From Bin87 sp965217175 (GTDB lineage Bacteria; Chloroflexota; Dehalococcoidia; Lucifugimonadales; UBA3495), in the NCBI GenBank assembly GCA_965217175.1, contig OZ244251.1, forward strand, positions 930,001 to 994,000: a stretch of DNA of 64,000 nt, given 5' to 3'. The position numbers and the translations under genes were made by a program. The notes under the pieces are model-generated. The model ran no database searches, was not told the DNA's origin, and was given only the letters and a program-made list of their open reading frames with translations. Positions 8,131 to 16,822 of this stretch are shown here, piece after piece (the stretch's first letter is position 1; each line of letters starts with the position of its first letter).

Positions 8131-10116
8131 TTATCGGGATAAAGCGGATGTGATGTACTCGGTGTGGCTGAAGGGGGCGCGTATGTTGCCGGGCCAGATA
8201 AACTGCTCGATAGCCTGCGGGTCGACGACAACCTGGCTGGGCAGCCAGAGTAGTGGCACCTCGGCGTATTGGTCGAACTTGATGTCTCCGGCCTCGCGCA
8301 AAGCGTTGTGCTGTGCGCTGGAGTTCCACGAGTTGATGGCTAGGAGGTACAGTTGATCCAGCCTGGAGTCGGGCACGGTTCGAATGAACCCTCCGTCGGT
8401 GTGGTTGTACACCCTTAAATTATTTTGGGTTGGTCCGATAAAGGAGCGAATTGGCGCTATGGTGCCGTGGGTTTGCCCCGGTAGGTAGAAGCCAGCGCGA
8501 TAGCGGGACCATGGCATTTCATCCGTATGTACATCAATGCCGATTTCCCGAAGATAGTCAGCAGCGGCGAGCGCGATGTCCCTCATTTCGGGGACGCCGG
8601 TCCGCTCTGTAACTACAACCTTTAAACTGTAGCCGTTCCAGCCGGATTCCAAGAGCAAATGCCTGGCACGCTCAGGATCGTATTGGTACCTGGAATTGAA
8701 CTGTTCTGACCAACGGGAGTTCCAGCCGGACTGAGTGGGATGATATCCCCAAACCGGGCTGGGTCGCCCTATGCCGTTGAACAGGACCTGGTTGATCTTC
8801 TCCCGGTTGATGGCGCGGTTGATGGCCTGGCGGACCCGAATGTCGAGGTGGGGTTCTGAAGGAGTGTGGTTGGGGCTCGACGGGGAATAGATACCGCCCA
8901 TGATTAAACCGACCTGAATGGACGGGACTTCGCTCGCGAGAATCATCAGGCCGCCATCGGCAGCGTCGGAATGCAGGCCGCGAGGCAATTCGGCGATGAA
9001 TGTTTCTCTGGCGAGGGCCATAGCTTGCCGGGTGGCGGTTTCCAGGATGCCGTACATTATCATGTGCGACCACAATGGTGACTGCCGCCAGTGGCTGGGG
9101 ACCCGCGAATACTCGATATCGAAGCCGGAGCCCTCCACGTAGGGCTCCTCCAATTGCCAGGGACCGGTACCAACCGGCAACTCGGCGTATCCGGCTGCAC
9201 CCTCGACGTCCCATTGTGCCTTGCTGTAGATGAAGAAATTTCCGGTTTGAGCTGAAGCGATCTGGGCCAGATCTGCCGGGCGGGACGGGTTGAACTGCAC
9301 AGTGTAGTCGTCGATGGCGCTGATGTTTCGCCGGATTTCACCTTGCGTTTGGCCGAACAGGTCTCTGAAAATCTCTCGGTCGGAAGCTAGAGAATCGTCC
9401 CCAACCAGCAGGGAAGCAGAGTGGATGACATCCTCAGCGGTGAACTCGCCCCAGCCGCGATGGAAAGAGACGCCTTGACGCAGATTGAACACCCAAGAAC
9501 GGCCATCACTTGACAATTCCCAACTGGTGGCGAGTCCGGGCACGATCGATCCATCGAAACGAACGGTATGCAACAAAGGCTCGGCAAACGGGCGCACGTG
9601 AGTATTAGCCGCGTTAGAGCCAATCCTCCAACTGCGAACGGATTGCTGAGTAAAAGGGGCAATAGCAATTACTAGAGATCTGCTCAATTCCTGGACGGGC
9701 TGGGATTGAAGTGGAGTGCTGGTGGGCGCGGCGGTGGCAATAGCGACCATGACCGGGGTGGCGGTGGGCGCGGCGGTGGCAGTAGCGGCCATGACCGGGG
9801 TGACGGTGGGCGCGGCGGTGGTAGGGACGGCTATCGCCGGAGCAAAAGTGGCTGTCGGGTTGGGAGCAGGTTCGGGTTCCTCAGATCTACCAAAAATGGG
9901 CAGAACCCTGCTCCCTGCGCCCTGATCCTGGCGAGCTTCGGCGCGTTCGGTGCGCAACTGGTCGCGTTCAGCCCTGGCTTCCCGGGTTCCCCGACGATCA
10001 CGGCTGCTGAGACGATCGTCCTCATCGCCGGAACCTGGCAGGCAGGCGATGCCGAGAGACAGTAGAAATATCACGGTTGCTGAAAGCGATACGAATGGTT
10101 TCATCAACATGTCCAC
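8131..10116 (-). CDS. ABC transporter substrate-binding lipoprotein, family 5 (second paralogue)
   Basis: This 661-residue binding protein is a paralogue of the one at 5953-7752. The signal ends LGIAC (Cys25 from the GTG at 10116; Met codons at 10110 and 10104 are alternative starts). It is followed by a charged Arg/Glu/Asp segment and an Ala/Thr/Pro linker in which a 42-bp DNA unit recurs (about 9720-9830, encoding ATAAPTxTPVM repeats). The folded domain carries family-5 landmarks TSWELSSDGRSWVFNLRQG, INRAINREKINQVLF and QYDPERARHLLL. The terminator-like hairpin at 8011-8051 suggests it is transcribed apart from the permeases, possibly giving the importer a second ligand receptor. Confidence 0.92.
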   Translation of the reverse strand: MDMLMKPFVSLSATVIFLLSLGIACLPGSGDEDDRLSSRDRRGTREARAERDQLRTERAEARQDQGAGSRVLPIFGRSEEPEPAPNPTATFAPAIAVPTTAAPTVTPVMAATATAAPTATPVMVAIATAAPTSTPLQSQPVQELSRSLVIAIAPFTQQSVRSWRIGSNAANTHVRPFAEPLLHTVRFDGSIVPGLATSWELSSDGRSWVFNLRQGVSFHRGWGEFTAEDVIHSASLLVGDDSLASDREIFRDLFGQTQGEIRRNISAIDDYTVQFNPSRPADLAQIASAQTGNFFIYSKAQWDVEGAAGYAELPVGTGPWQLEEPYVEGSGFDIEYSRVPSHWRQSPLWSHMIMYGILETATRQAMALARETFIAELPRGLHSDAADGGLMILASEVPSIQVGLIMGGIYSPSSPNHTPSEPHLDIRVRQAINRAINREKINQVLFNGIGRPSPVWGYHPTQSGWNSRWSEQFNSRYQYDPERARHLLLESGWNGYSLKVVVTERTGVPEMRDIALAAADYLREIGIDVHTDEMPWSRYRAGFYLPGQTHGTIAPIRSFIGPTQNNLRVYNHTDGGFIRTVPDSRLDQLYLLAINSWNSSAQHNALREAGDIKFDQYAEVPLLWLPSQVVVDPQAIEQFIWPGNIRAPFSHTEYITSALSR

Positions 10117-10185
10117 CCCGTATTGGGCTGAAGCCCAGATTCGTATGCGGCGGTTTGATTGTACGGGCCAGTGTTTATGTTGGTA

Positions 10186-12714
10186 TCAACCGCGTTCCAG
10201 GCGGGCCAACGAAACCAGCAGGCGCTTCAGTCCGGCGCTGCTGAAATTCACGGTGACCTGCTCGTCGTCGCCGACGCCCTGCACGTCCTGAACCACGCCT
10301 TCGCCGAATACCGAATGGCGCACGATTTCGCCGACGGTGAGGGGGATGCGCTCGGGCTGGGGGGCTCGCGGGGGGCGGCTGGAGACCCATTCGGTGAGTT
10401 TTTCATCGATGTCGCCGCGCAGATGGCCACGGGTGGCGCCGCCGGTGGTTCCTTCGCCGGCCTCGCCCCGGCGGGTGCGGGACTCGCGGCGGGAAGTGGC
10501 CCAGGAACCGCCGATCACGGCATCTTCGTTGCGGCTGGGGCGCGAGGGATTGAGTGGGTGAGTGTCGGCGCGCGTGCCGGGGGGTCGTTCCAGGGCCGGC
10601 GACGCCAGCAACTCCTCGGGCACGTCCTGGAGGAAGCGCGACGGTATGCCACCGGACGACGGGAAGGGACGGCTGAAGGCTCGCAGCAGGTAAAGACGCT
10701 GCATGGCCCGGGTCATTCCCACATAGCACAGGCGTCGCTCTTCTTCGATCTCGCGAATCGTATCCAGGGAGCGGCTGTGGGGCAACAACCCCTCCTCCAT
10801 GCCGGCAATCATCACGACCGGGAATTCCAGACCCTTGGCCTGGTGGAGCGTGATGAGGGTCAGGGCGTCGTCGGTCTGTTCATAGCTGTCGACGTCGGAG
10901 ACCAGCGAAACCCGTTCCAGGAATGCGCCGAGGCCGTCGGCCTGTGGGGAGGGGCCATATTCCTCGGCAAGCGCCCGCAGCTCCTGGACGTTGTCCCAGC
11001 GATCTTCGCTGTTCTCATCGGCCTGGATGTGACGGGCGAGGCCGGACATGTCCAGCACCCGATCCAGGAGGTCGGCCACCGCAAGCTCGCGGGATGCGTC
11101 GCGGAGTCGCTGGAACGTGATGGCAAGATCGGCGATGGATTTGGCCGCCCGGGCGGTAACGCTGATGGGGCAGGGCAGCTGTTCGGTTCGGGCATCGGCG
11201 ATCTGCTGCATGGCCGCCAGCATGGTGTTTCCCCGGTCGGTGGAGAAACGGGTAAGCAGCTGCGCCGTTTTGGCGCCAATGCCGCGGGGAGGGTTGTTGA
11301 TCACGCGTCGCAGGCTGACTTCATCGTCGGGGTTGTAGATCACCCGAAGATAGGAAACCGCGTCCTTGATTTCCTTGCGGTGATAGAAACGAACGCCGCC
11401 GACGAGCCGATAGGGCATTCCCTGGCGCATACACTGGTCTTCGAAGGCGCGGCTCTGGGCGTTGATGCGGTACATGATGGCACAATCGCCGGCTCTGACC
11501 TCCCCTGTTTTGGTGAGACGGGTTACTTCGTCCACTGCCCACGCTGCCTCATCATCGGCGCTGTAGGCTTCGTGGAGGGTGATGGGTCGGCCGGCTGGGT
11601 TGCCGGTGAAGAGGGGGCGTTCGATCCGCTCGGTATTGGCGGCGATGACGCTGGAGGCGGCCTGCAGGATGTTTTTGGTGGAGCGGTAATTCTCGCCCAG
11701 ACTGATGACGGTGGCATCGGGGTAGTCGGACTGGAAGCTGAGGATGTTGCGGATATCGGCGTTGCGCCAGGAATAGATGCTCTGGTCGGGATCGCCCACA
11801 ACGCAGAGGTTCTGGTGAGTGCCGGTGAGCAGACGGGCTAACTGGTACTGGGCGATGTTGGTGTCCTGGAACTCGTCGATCAGCAGGTAGCGGTACCGTT
11901 CGTGGTACTGGGCCCGCACTTCGGGAACATTTTTGAGCAAGCTGGCGGTGCGCATCAGGAGATCGTCGAAATCGAGAGCGTTCTGACGGGAGAGGGCTTC
12001 TTCGTAGTAGTGATAAACGCGGGAGCAGGTTTCGATCCAGTTCGCGCCGTATTCGTCCTCGGCAGCGTAGGCGGATTCCCGCATTTGTCTGGATTCCTGG
12101 AGTGTGCTCTTGGCTGCCGAGATGCGGGACAGCATGGCGCGGGGAGGGAAGCGCTTGGTGTCAACGTCGGCCAGCTGCATGGACGACTTGATGGCGTCGA
12201 TCTGGTCGTCCTGATCGTAGATGGTGAAATTGGGATTGAGTCCGATCCGGTCGCCGTGGCGACGCAGGATGCGGGAGCAGACCGCGTGGAAAGTGCCCAT
12301 CGTCACGGCTTCGCTGCGACTGAGCAGAAGTCGATCGAGGCGGTTCCGCATTTCTCGGGCGGCCTTGTTGGTGAAGGTTACGGCCAGGATTTGCCACGGG
12401 TTGACGCCGCATTCCTCAACCAGGTAGGCGATGCGGTGGGTGATGACGCGCGTTTTGCCGGAACCGGGGCCGGCGATGATGAGCAACGGCCCTTCGGTGG
12501 AGAGGACGGCCTGCTGCTGCGCTTCGTTGAGTCCCTGCAAAATGGCGGGCGAGGCGTCGGGTTCAGGGCCGTGAACCGATTGGCCGGCGAGGTGCTCGGC
12601 CAACTCGGGGGCGTCCCAGTATGGCGATGAAGCGGGCTCTTCCCAGTAGGGAGCGGAGGCTGGGCCGTTTACGTCTCGGGGAGGGCGCTCGGAGAACTGG
12701 GGCTGCAACGACAT
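10186..12714 (-). CDS. pcrA: ATP-dependent DNA helicase, UvrD/PcrA family
   Basis: This 842-residue superfamily 1A helicase unwinds DNA 3' to 5' in repair and replication restart. Motifs seen in order are LNEAQQQAV (Q-motif area), Walker A AGPGSGKT (81-88), AVTFTNKAAREM, DFDDLL, DEFQD (280-284), GDPDQSIYSWR (307-317), ENYRST, ITLHQAKGLEFPVV and VGMTRAMQRLYL. The C-terminus has the PcrA-type Tudor-like domain (VGEIVRHSVFGEGVV). The frame stays open to 13290, but the extra N-terminal residues are translated repeat DNA; ATG 12714 is the sensible start, just inside the repeat boundary. A Pro/Tyr-rich stretch with duplicated APYWEEPASSPYWDAPE precedes the helicase core and is unusual. Confidence 0.95.
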   Translation of the reverse strand: MSLQPQFSERPPRDVNGPASAPYWEEPASSPYWDAPELAEHLAGQSVHGPEPDASPAILQGLNEAQQQAVLSTEGPLLIIAGPGSGKTRVITHRIAYLVEECGVNPWQILAVTFTNKAAREMRNRLDRLLLSRSEAVTMGTFHAVCSRILRRHGDRIGLNPNFTIYDQDDQIDAIKSSMQLADVDTKRFPPRAMLSRISAAKSTLQESRQMRESAYAAEDEYGANWIETCSRVYHYYEEALSRQNALDFDDLLMRTASLLKNVPEVRAQYHERYRYLLIDEFQDTNIAQYQLARLLTGTHQNLCVVGDPDQSIYSWRNADIRNILSFQSDYPDATVISLGENYRSTKNILQAASSVIAANTERIERPLFTGNPAGRPITLHEAYSADDEAAWAVDEVTRLTKTGEVRAGDCAIMYRINAQSRAFEDQCMRQGMPYRLVGGVRFYHRKEIKDAVSYLRVIYNPDDEVSLRRVINNPPRGIGAKTAQLLTRFSTDRGNTMLAAMQQIADARTEQLPCPISVTARAAKSIADLAITFQRLRDASRELAVADLLDRVLDMSGLARHIQADENSEDRWDNVQELRALAEEYGPSPQADGLGAFLERVSLVSDVDSYEQTDDALTLITLHQAKGLEFPVVMIAGMEEGLLPHSRSLDTIREIEEERRLCYVGMTRAMQRLYLLRAFSRPFPSSGGIPSRFLQDVPEELLASPALERPPGTRADTHPLNPSRPSRNEDAVIGGSWATSRRESRTRRGEAGEGTTGGATRGHLRGDIDEKLTEWVSSRPPRAPQPERIPLTVGEIVRHSVFGEGVVQDVQGVGDDEQVTVNFSSAGLKRLLVSLARLERG

Positions 12715-12814
12715 AACGAGCGGATTATAGCATGGGGGTTGTGGGCAACCCTCGAGCGGGGCGGGTACGCAGGGCAATCGCGTTGTAAATAGCGCCTGCG
12801 CGGGAGTGACGGAA

Positions 12815-13046
12815 GCAACTGGATTCCCGCTTTCGCGGGAAAGACGAAAGTAATAGCGCGGGAATGACGGGAGCAACTGGATTCCCGCTTTCGTGGGAAA
12901 GACGAAAGTAATAGTGCGGGAATGACGGGAGCAACTGGATTCCCGCTTTCGCGGGAATGACGAAAGTAATAACGCGGGAATGACGGGAGCAACTGTGCGG
13001 GAATGACGGGGGCAACTGCGCGGGAGAGACGGGGTTTTCGCCTTCA
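12815..13046. repeat. 58-bp tandem repeat array
   Basis: Three nearly identical 58-bp units start at 12815, 12873 and 12931, followed by shortened units at 12989 and 13012. Each unit begins GCAACTGGATTCCCGCTTTC and contains the inverted repeat TTCCCGCTTTCGCGGGAA. There are no unique spacers, so this is not CRISPR. It lies in the 505-bp gap between the helicase and the cupin gene (divergent promoters). Confidence 0.85.
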
Positions 13047-13110
13047 CCCCCCGTATCAAGTACGGGGCAGGCTCCAATCCTTTCCCATAAAGGGAGAGGG
13101 GGTTGATGGT
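13047..13110. repeat. Dispersed repeat module (CCGTATCAAGTACGG type)
   Basis: A CCCCCGTATCAAGTACGGGG palindrome plus CAGGCTCCAATCC and a degenerate CCC-AAAGGGAGAGG hairpin sit upstream of the cupin gene. The same combination recurs near 19890, 34960, 35050, 40095, 40190 and 40280. Confidence 0.7.
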
Positions 13111-13219
13111 AACTTGCCTGGAAATGGCGTCGCCGGGTAAACTGGCGCCATCAGATACCTGTCGAGCGATGGGGAAAAAGCCGCCCGACAAGAGCCATAC
13201 AAACTCGGGAGGAAACATT

Positions 13220-13807
13220 ATGGTCGCAGTTAAATACTCTCTGGAAGACTTCGTGCAGGAGATGGAAGAGCTGCTGAAGAGTGAGCCCAATCAGGAAAAG
13301 ATTTTCGACAACGGATCCAGCTACCTGGCTCGGCTGGTTGGCAACCCCGACGCCATTCCGGTTCGGTTCCGCCAACCGGTGGGTGAGGGTCGGCGGGCCA
13401 ACCACGGATCATGGTTGCTGCACCACAATCCGGACAGTGGGTTGCTGGTGACGTCGGTAGTCTGGGGGCCGGGCGACCACGCCGCTCCTCACGACCATCG
13501 CACATGGGGCATGATCGGCGTGATGGACAACCTGCTCACGGAGACCCGATTCCGCCGCGTCGACGACCACAGCAAGGACGACTGGGCGCAGCTGGAACAG
13601 GACCGTTCGGCCACGGTCAAGCCCGGTGAAGTCAGCCTGCTGATTCCGGAAGTGGACGAAATCCATCAGATGGACAACTTCACCGACCGGCCCACCGTGG
13701 AGGTGCATGTGTACGGGCACGATCTCCGCGGCCTGGAACGGGTGCGCTACGACCTGGAAACCGGCGCCATCAAGCAGATGATCACCGACAAGTATGACAA
13801 CTGCTAG
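13220..13807 (+). CDS. Cysteine dioxygenase-like cupin
   Basis: This 195-residue protein is related to cysteine dioxygenase/3-mercaptopropionate dioxygenase, iron enzymes that add O2 to a thiol to give a sulfinate. The iron-binding cupin signature is visible: H91 and H93 in PHDHRTWG and H149 in EIHQMDN, matching the HxH...H triad of the family. The second motif VHVYGHDL closes the barrel. The start is ATG 13220, with GGAGG seven bases upstream; the frame extends further upstream but without a better signal. The next gene on the same strand, 70 bp on, encodes four rhodanese domains, and CDO-rhodanese pairs or fusions are known in other bacteria, which supports a role in thiol catabolism. The substrate thiol is not certain. 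Confidence 0.85.
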   Translation: MVAVKYSLEDFVQEMEELLKSEPNQEKIFDNGSSYLARLVGNPDAIPVRFRQPVGEGRRANHGSWLLHHNPDSGLLVTSVVWGPGDHAAPHDHRTWGMIGVMDNLLTETRFRRVDDHSKDDWAQLEQDRSATVKPGEVSLLIPEVDEIHQMDNFTDRPTVEVHVYGHDLRGLERVRYDLETGAIKQMITDKYDNC

Positions 13808-13825
13808 GTGATGCGTCCTGCCGCC

Positions 13826-13850
13826 TTCTCTCTCCCCACACGGAGAGGGA
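13826..13850. terminator. Weak hairpin of the CTCTCC/GGAGAG type
   Basis: A short stem (CTCTCC 13830-13835 with GGAGAG 13842-13847) lies between the cupin and rhodanese genes. There is no T-run, so it may only attenuate or may simply be repeat residue. Confidence 0.3.
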
Positions 13851-13877
13851 GGCGGGGAACCTGATGGAGATGTTCTA

Positions 13878-15497
13878 ATGGCTCAACCGATAACCCCCGC
13901 TCAACTGGATGATTTGTTCAACGGCTCCGCTCCGTTCGCGCTGGTGGATGTCCGGGAGGCCGGCGAGTACAACGCCAGCCACATTCCCGGCAGCAGCCTG
14001 ATGCCACGACGGATGCTGGAATTCGACCTGCCGGTTGCAATCCCCCACATTGATAGCCTCACCGTGCTGTGCGACGACGACGGTCAGCGCGTGGCGAAAG
14101 CCGTGGCGACGGTGGAAGCGATGGGGTACTCCAACGTGGGGTGGCTGGACGGCGGAGTGAACCGCTGGATGAGCCTGGACTATCCCACCGAGTGGGGTGT
14201 GAATGTGCCCAGCAAGGATTTCGGCGAGAAGGTGGAGGTGGTTCACCACGTGCCGGAGATCGATGCCATCGAGTTGCGTTCCCGCATGGATCTGGGCGAG
14301 AAGATGGTGATTCTGGACACGCGGACGCCGGAGGAATACCGCCGATTCTGCATTCCCGGTGGGCAAAGTTTGCCGGGCGGAGAACTGGCGCTGCGGATAA
14401 CCGACGTTACTGCTGACCTGGACCCGGATACCACGGTGGTCATAAATTGCGCCGGCAGAACACGGAGCATCATTGGAACGCGAATATTGCAGCGGATGGG
14501 CCTGGATCGCGATATCGTTGGACTGAAGAACGGCACGTCCGGATGGGTGCTGGCCGGTTACGAGCTGGAATCCGGCGCGGACCGGGACGAACTGCCGCAG
14601 GTTTCAGCCGAAGGCCGCGCCGCCGCCGAAGCATACGCCGACCGATGCGCCGCCGAGGATGGCGTAGATTTTCTGGACGTTGTCGGGCTGGAACGGCTGG
14701 CTGAACGCAGCCGCAGCGAGACCGTTTACTTCATCGACGTGCGCACCGCCGAGGAATACGCTGCCGGACACATTCCGGGCTTCCGGTGGTTTCCTGGCGG
14801 TCAATGCGTGCAGAGGAGCGACGATGTGGCCGTGGTGAAAAATGCTCCCCTAGTGTTCTGCTGCGACGGACGGGCGCGGGCGGCGCTGACCGGGTCGTGG
14901 TACCGACAGCTGGGTCACGGAGAGGTTTATGCGCTGAACGGTGGGACTGAGGCATGGGCGGTGGCCGGCAAGTCGCTGGAGTCGGGCCGCAACGTGGGAG
15001 CCCGCTTTGATGGGTCCATCGGCGGGGCCGGCGAACCGGAATTGGTAACCGCAGCCCGAAATTCAGTTCCATCCATCACGGCGCAGGAGCTGGAATCGGA
15101 CCGGCCCGATGCCATCCTGTTTGTAGATACGAGCCAGGACTTCTCCAGGGGCCACGTGCCCGGCGCGCACTGGGTTCCCCGAGGCTGGCTGGAGTGGCAG
15201 GTGGCCGAGCATGTGGCGTCTGAGGACGCTCGGGTGGTGGTGACCTGCGGCGATGGCCGGCAATCACTCCTGGCGGCAGCGACGCTGCAGTCGATGGGAT
15301 TTACCAATGTTGGTGTTCTGGACGGCGGTGTGGCGTCGTGGCGCGCAGCTGGACTGCCGGTGGAAACCGGGCTCTCCGGTGTCATGCGAACGCCGGCCGA
15401 CGTGGTGTTCAGCGGCCCCGACCGCACGTACGCCGACATGCAGAACTACCTGCGGTGGGAGGAGCAGCTGGGCGACAAGTACGCCGCTGCCGACTGA
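13878..15497 (+). CDS. Four-domain rhodanese (sulfurtransferase)
   Basis: This 539-residue cytoplasmic protein is built from four consecutive rhodanese domains. Each has a CH2A-type D-x-R/T-x-x-x-E/D-Y/F motif (VDVREAGEY, LDTRTPEEY, IDVRTAEEY, VDTSQDFSRGH) and an active-site cysteine loop: C65 (CDDDGQR), C191 (CAGRTRS), C329 (CDGRAR) and C457 (CGDGRQS). All four cysteines are kept, so all domains could carry persulfide sulfur. Most tandem rhodaneses have two domains with one inactive, so four apparently active ones is notable. The start is ATG 13878 with GGAGA upstream. It follows the cupin dioxygenase gene and probably handles sulfur from the same thiol pathway; the acceptor is unknown. Confidence 0.9.
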   Translation: MAQPITPAQLDDLFNGSAPFALVDVREAGEYNASHIPGSSLMPRRMLEFDLPVAIPHIDSLTVLCDDDGQRVAKAVATVEAMGYSNVGWLDGGVNRWMSLDYPTEWGVNVPSKDFGEKVEVVHHVPEIDAIELRSRMDLGEKMVILDTRTPEEYRRFCIPGGQSLPGGELALRITDVTADLDPDTTVVINCAGRTRSIIGTRILQRMGLDRDIVGLKNGTSGWVLAGYELESGADRDELPQVSAEGRAAAEAYADRCAAEDGVDFLDVVGLERLAERSRSETVYFIDVRTAEEYAAGHIPGFRWFPGGQCVQRSDDVAVVKNAPLVFCCDGRARAALTGSWYRQLGHGEVYALNGGTEAWAVAGKSLESGRNVGARFDGSIGGAGEPELVTAARNSVPSITAQELESDRPDAILFVDTSQDFSRGHVPGAHWVPRGWLEWQVAEHVASEDARVVVTCGDGRQSLLAAATLQSMGFTNVGVLDGGVASWRAAGLPVETGLSGVMRTPADVVFSGPDRTYADMQNYLRWEEQLGDKYAAAD

Positions 15498-15512
15498 TCA
15501 ACCGGGCTGGCG

Positions 15513-15764
15513 TCAGCCTCCCTCCACGGAGGGAATCAGGTCGCTCTCCTCCGGGTTGGCGTCGATTCGGAGGGTCTGGACGATGCGGTTGTAGGTGACC
15601 TCGTCTGGGTGAGAGTCGGCAACGTGTCGCGTGGAGGCCATTTCGGCGCGGCCCCGGTCGTCAAAGATGTCGTACCAGTCACATTCGCCGCAGTCCACCC
15701 GCCATTCGGTGCGACCGGTGGGCACCCGCTCGGTAATCTCCACGATGATGTGCAGCGTAGTCAT
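15513..15764 (-). CDS. Small hypothetical protein
   Basis: This 83-residue protein opens MTTLHIIVEITERVPTGRTE and has a CxxC pair (VDCGECDWYD) that could bind a metal. An AGGAG box stands six bases before the ATG at 15764, and codon usage looks like its neighbours, so it is probably real. I do not recognise a family. It is convergent with the rhodanese gene, with 15 bp between the stops. Confidence 0.6.
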   Translation of the reverse strand: MTTLHIIVEITERVPTGRTEWRVDCGECDWYDIFDDRGRAEMASTRHVADSHPDEVTYNRIVQTLRIDANPEESDLIPSVEGG

Positions 15765-15933
15765 GTAAGTCTCCTGGCGCGACGATGTTGGGCTGGGGAG
15801 ATTGTTGCAGTATCCATCTTATACCGTACGCTCTTATACCGTACGCTGCCCTCCCATCGAGGGAGAGGGGGTCCTTCGACAGGCTCAGGATGAACGGGGG
15901 AGGATGGGCTCAGGATGAACGGGGGTTCCACCC
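15765..15933. repeat. Dispersed repeat modules at edge of IS remnant
   Basis: A duplicated CTTATACCGTACGCT (about 15815-15848) is followed by a CCCATCGAGGGAGAGGG hairpin unit, a CCTTCGACAGGCTCAGGA module and a CACCCTCACCCCAACCCC segment that abuts the transposase remnant. The repeat seems to have replaced the IS 3' part. Confidence 0.55.
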
Positions 15934-16322
15934 TCACCCCAACCCCTTCTCCCGACGGCGCAGGAGGTCCTGTAACTGGCCTCGGTCGGCCTCCTGGGCC
16001 AGGGTGGGAGCAGGTTGGAAGACCTGGCCATACCGAGAGAGCACCATGGCGTCCAAACCGTCGGTCTTGGCCTGATAACCACAGGCCCGAGCAAAGGCCC
16101 GGACCTGGTTGGGATGGGGAATATGCACCGGCACTCCAACCTGGCGCAACGCCTCCGCCACCAATGCTTCATATCCGCCAGCAGGGGGCCCTGAGACTCC
16201 AACCAACCCACCAACTCAGCAACGCCAGCCGCGGTGTTGGCAAAGCGTCGCGCGCGATCTTCGTCCACCGACACGTCCAGTACCCTTTTGCCCACGTCGA
16301 TCCCTGCTGTCGATTGGTTCAT
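15934..16322 (-). pseudogene. IS110-family transposase remnant
   Basis: On the minus strand, ATG 16322 reads MNQSTAGIDVGKRVLDVSV, the opening of an IS110-type DEDD transposase with the first catalytic Asp in GIDV. Sense then shifts frame around 16200-16210, where GGYEALVAEALRQVGVPVHI and ARACGYQAKTDGLDAMVL continue the family's N-terminal domain. About 130 of the usual 330 or so residues remain. The C-terminal Tnp_20 domain with the catalytic Ser is gone, cut at LLRRREKG where a dispersed repeat begins. The segment that should hold the second acidic residue (EATGGYE) is damaged at the frameshift. It is therefore inactive. Confidence 0.8.
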
Positions 16323-16560
16323 CTGTCGCCTCCCTGGTCCTGGTGTGATAATGGCGGCGCCGGGACCCTCCACACTTGCATTGCGGGACTAACCACCCGT
16401 GTATCCGTTCGGAGCAGCCCGGTGCCTTATGGGAGGGGTGTCCTACTGCGAGACGGTGCAACCAAGCTGTCACGCCCGGCCCACCTAATGACAGACGACG
16501 CGCCCCTCCCACCTACCCCGCAAATTGGCCCATTCGCGGGACACTTACAACATACAAATG
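16323..16560 (-). other. Non-coding left-end region of the IS110 remnant
   Basis: About 240 bp upstream of the broken transposase start are GC-rich and structured, with no convincing ORF. In IS110-group elements this position holds the left end and encodes the bridge RNA. A segment near the outer edge (GCGGGACACTTACAAC on the plus strand, 16537-16552) could be an element terminus. The assignment rests only on position. Confidence 0.25.
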
Positions 16561-16822
16561 ACAGGCGGGTGAGGCATTTCGACAGACTCCGGATGATCCT
16601 TCGACAAGCTCAGGACGAGCGGGGGCGAAGGTAGGGAATTTCACCCTCACGCCGACCCGCTCCTGTCAAACATCCTCACGCCAACCCTCTCCTAATAAAC
16701 ACCCGCTTCCCTGCCCTCTCCCATCATAGGCAGAGGGGGGCCGACTCCGACATGGATGGACAGGATTGGGGGGTGGGTACGCCCCTCACCCCTGCCCTCT
16801 CCGATCAAGGCGGAAACGGAAA
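16561..16822. repeat. Dispersed repeat block
   Basis: It contains a CTTCGACAAGCTCAGGACGA module (about 16598), several CCCTCTCC/GGAGAGG-type segments and CCCTCACCCCTGCCCTCTCC, all degenerate. It flanks the 3' end of the NadD-PyrE gene. Confidence 0.5.

Noticed and set aside
10159..11841. 560-codon plus-strand ORF opposite the helicase
   Set aside because: Antisense shadow of helicase motifs.
12815..13046. CRISPR array
   Set aside because: The units are contiguous 58-bp repeats with no unique spacers and no cas genes nearby.
12715..13290. N-terminal extension of the helicase reading frame
   Set aside because: It is translated tandem-repeat DNA (FPRKRESS-type peptides); ATG 12714 gives a normal UvrD/PcrA start.
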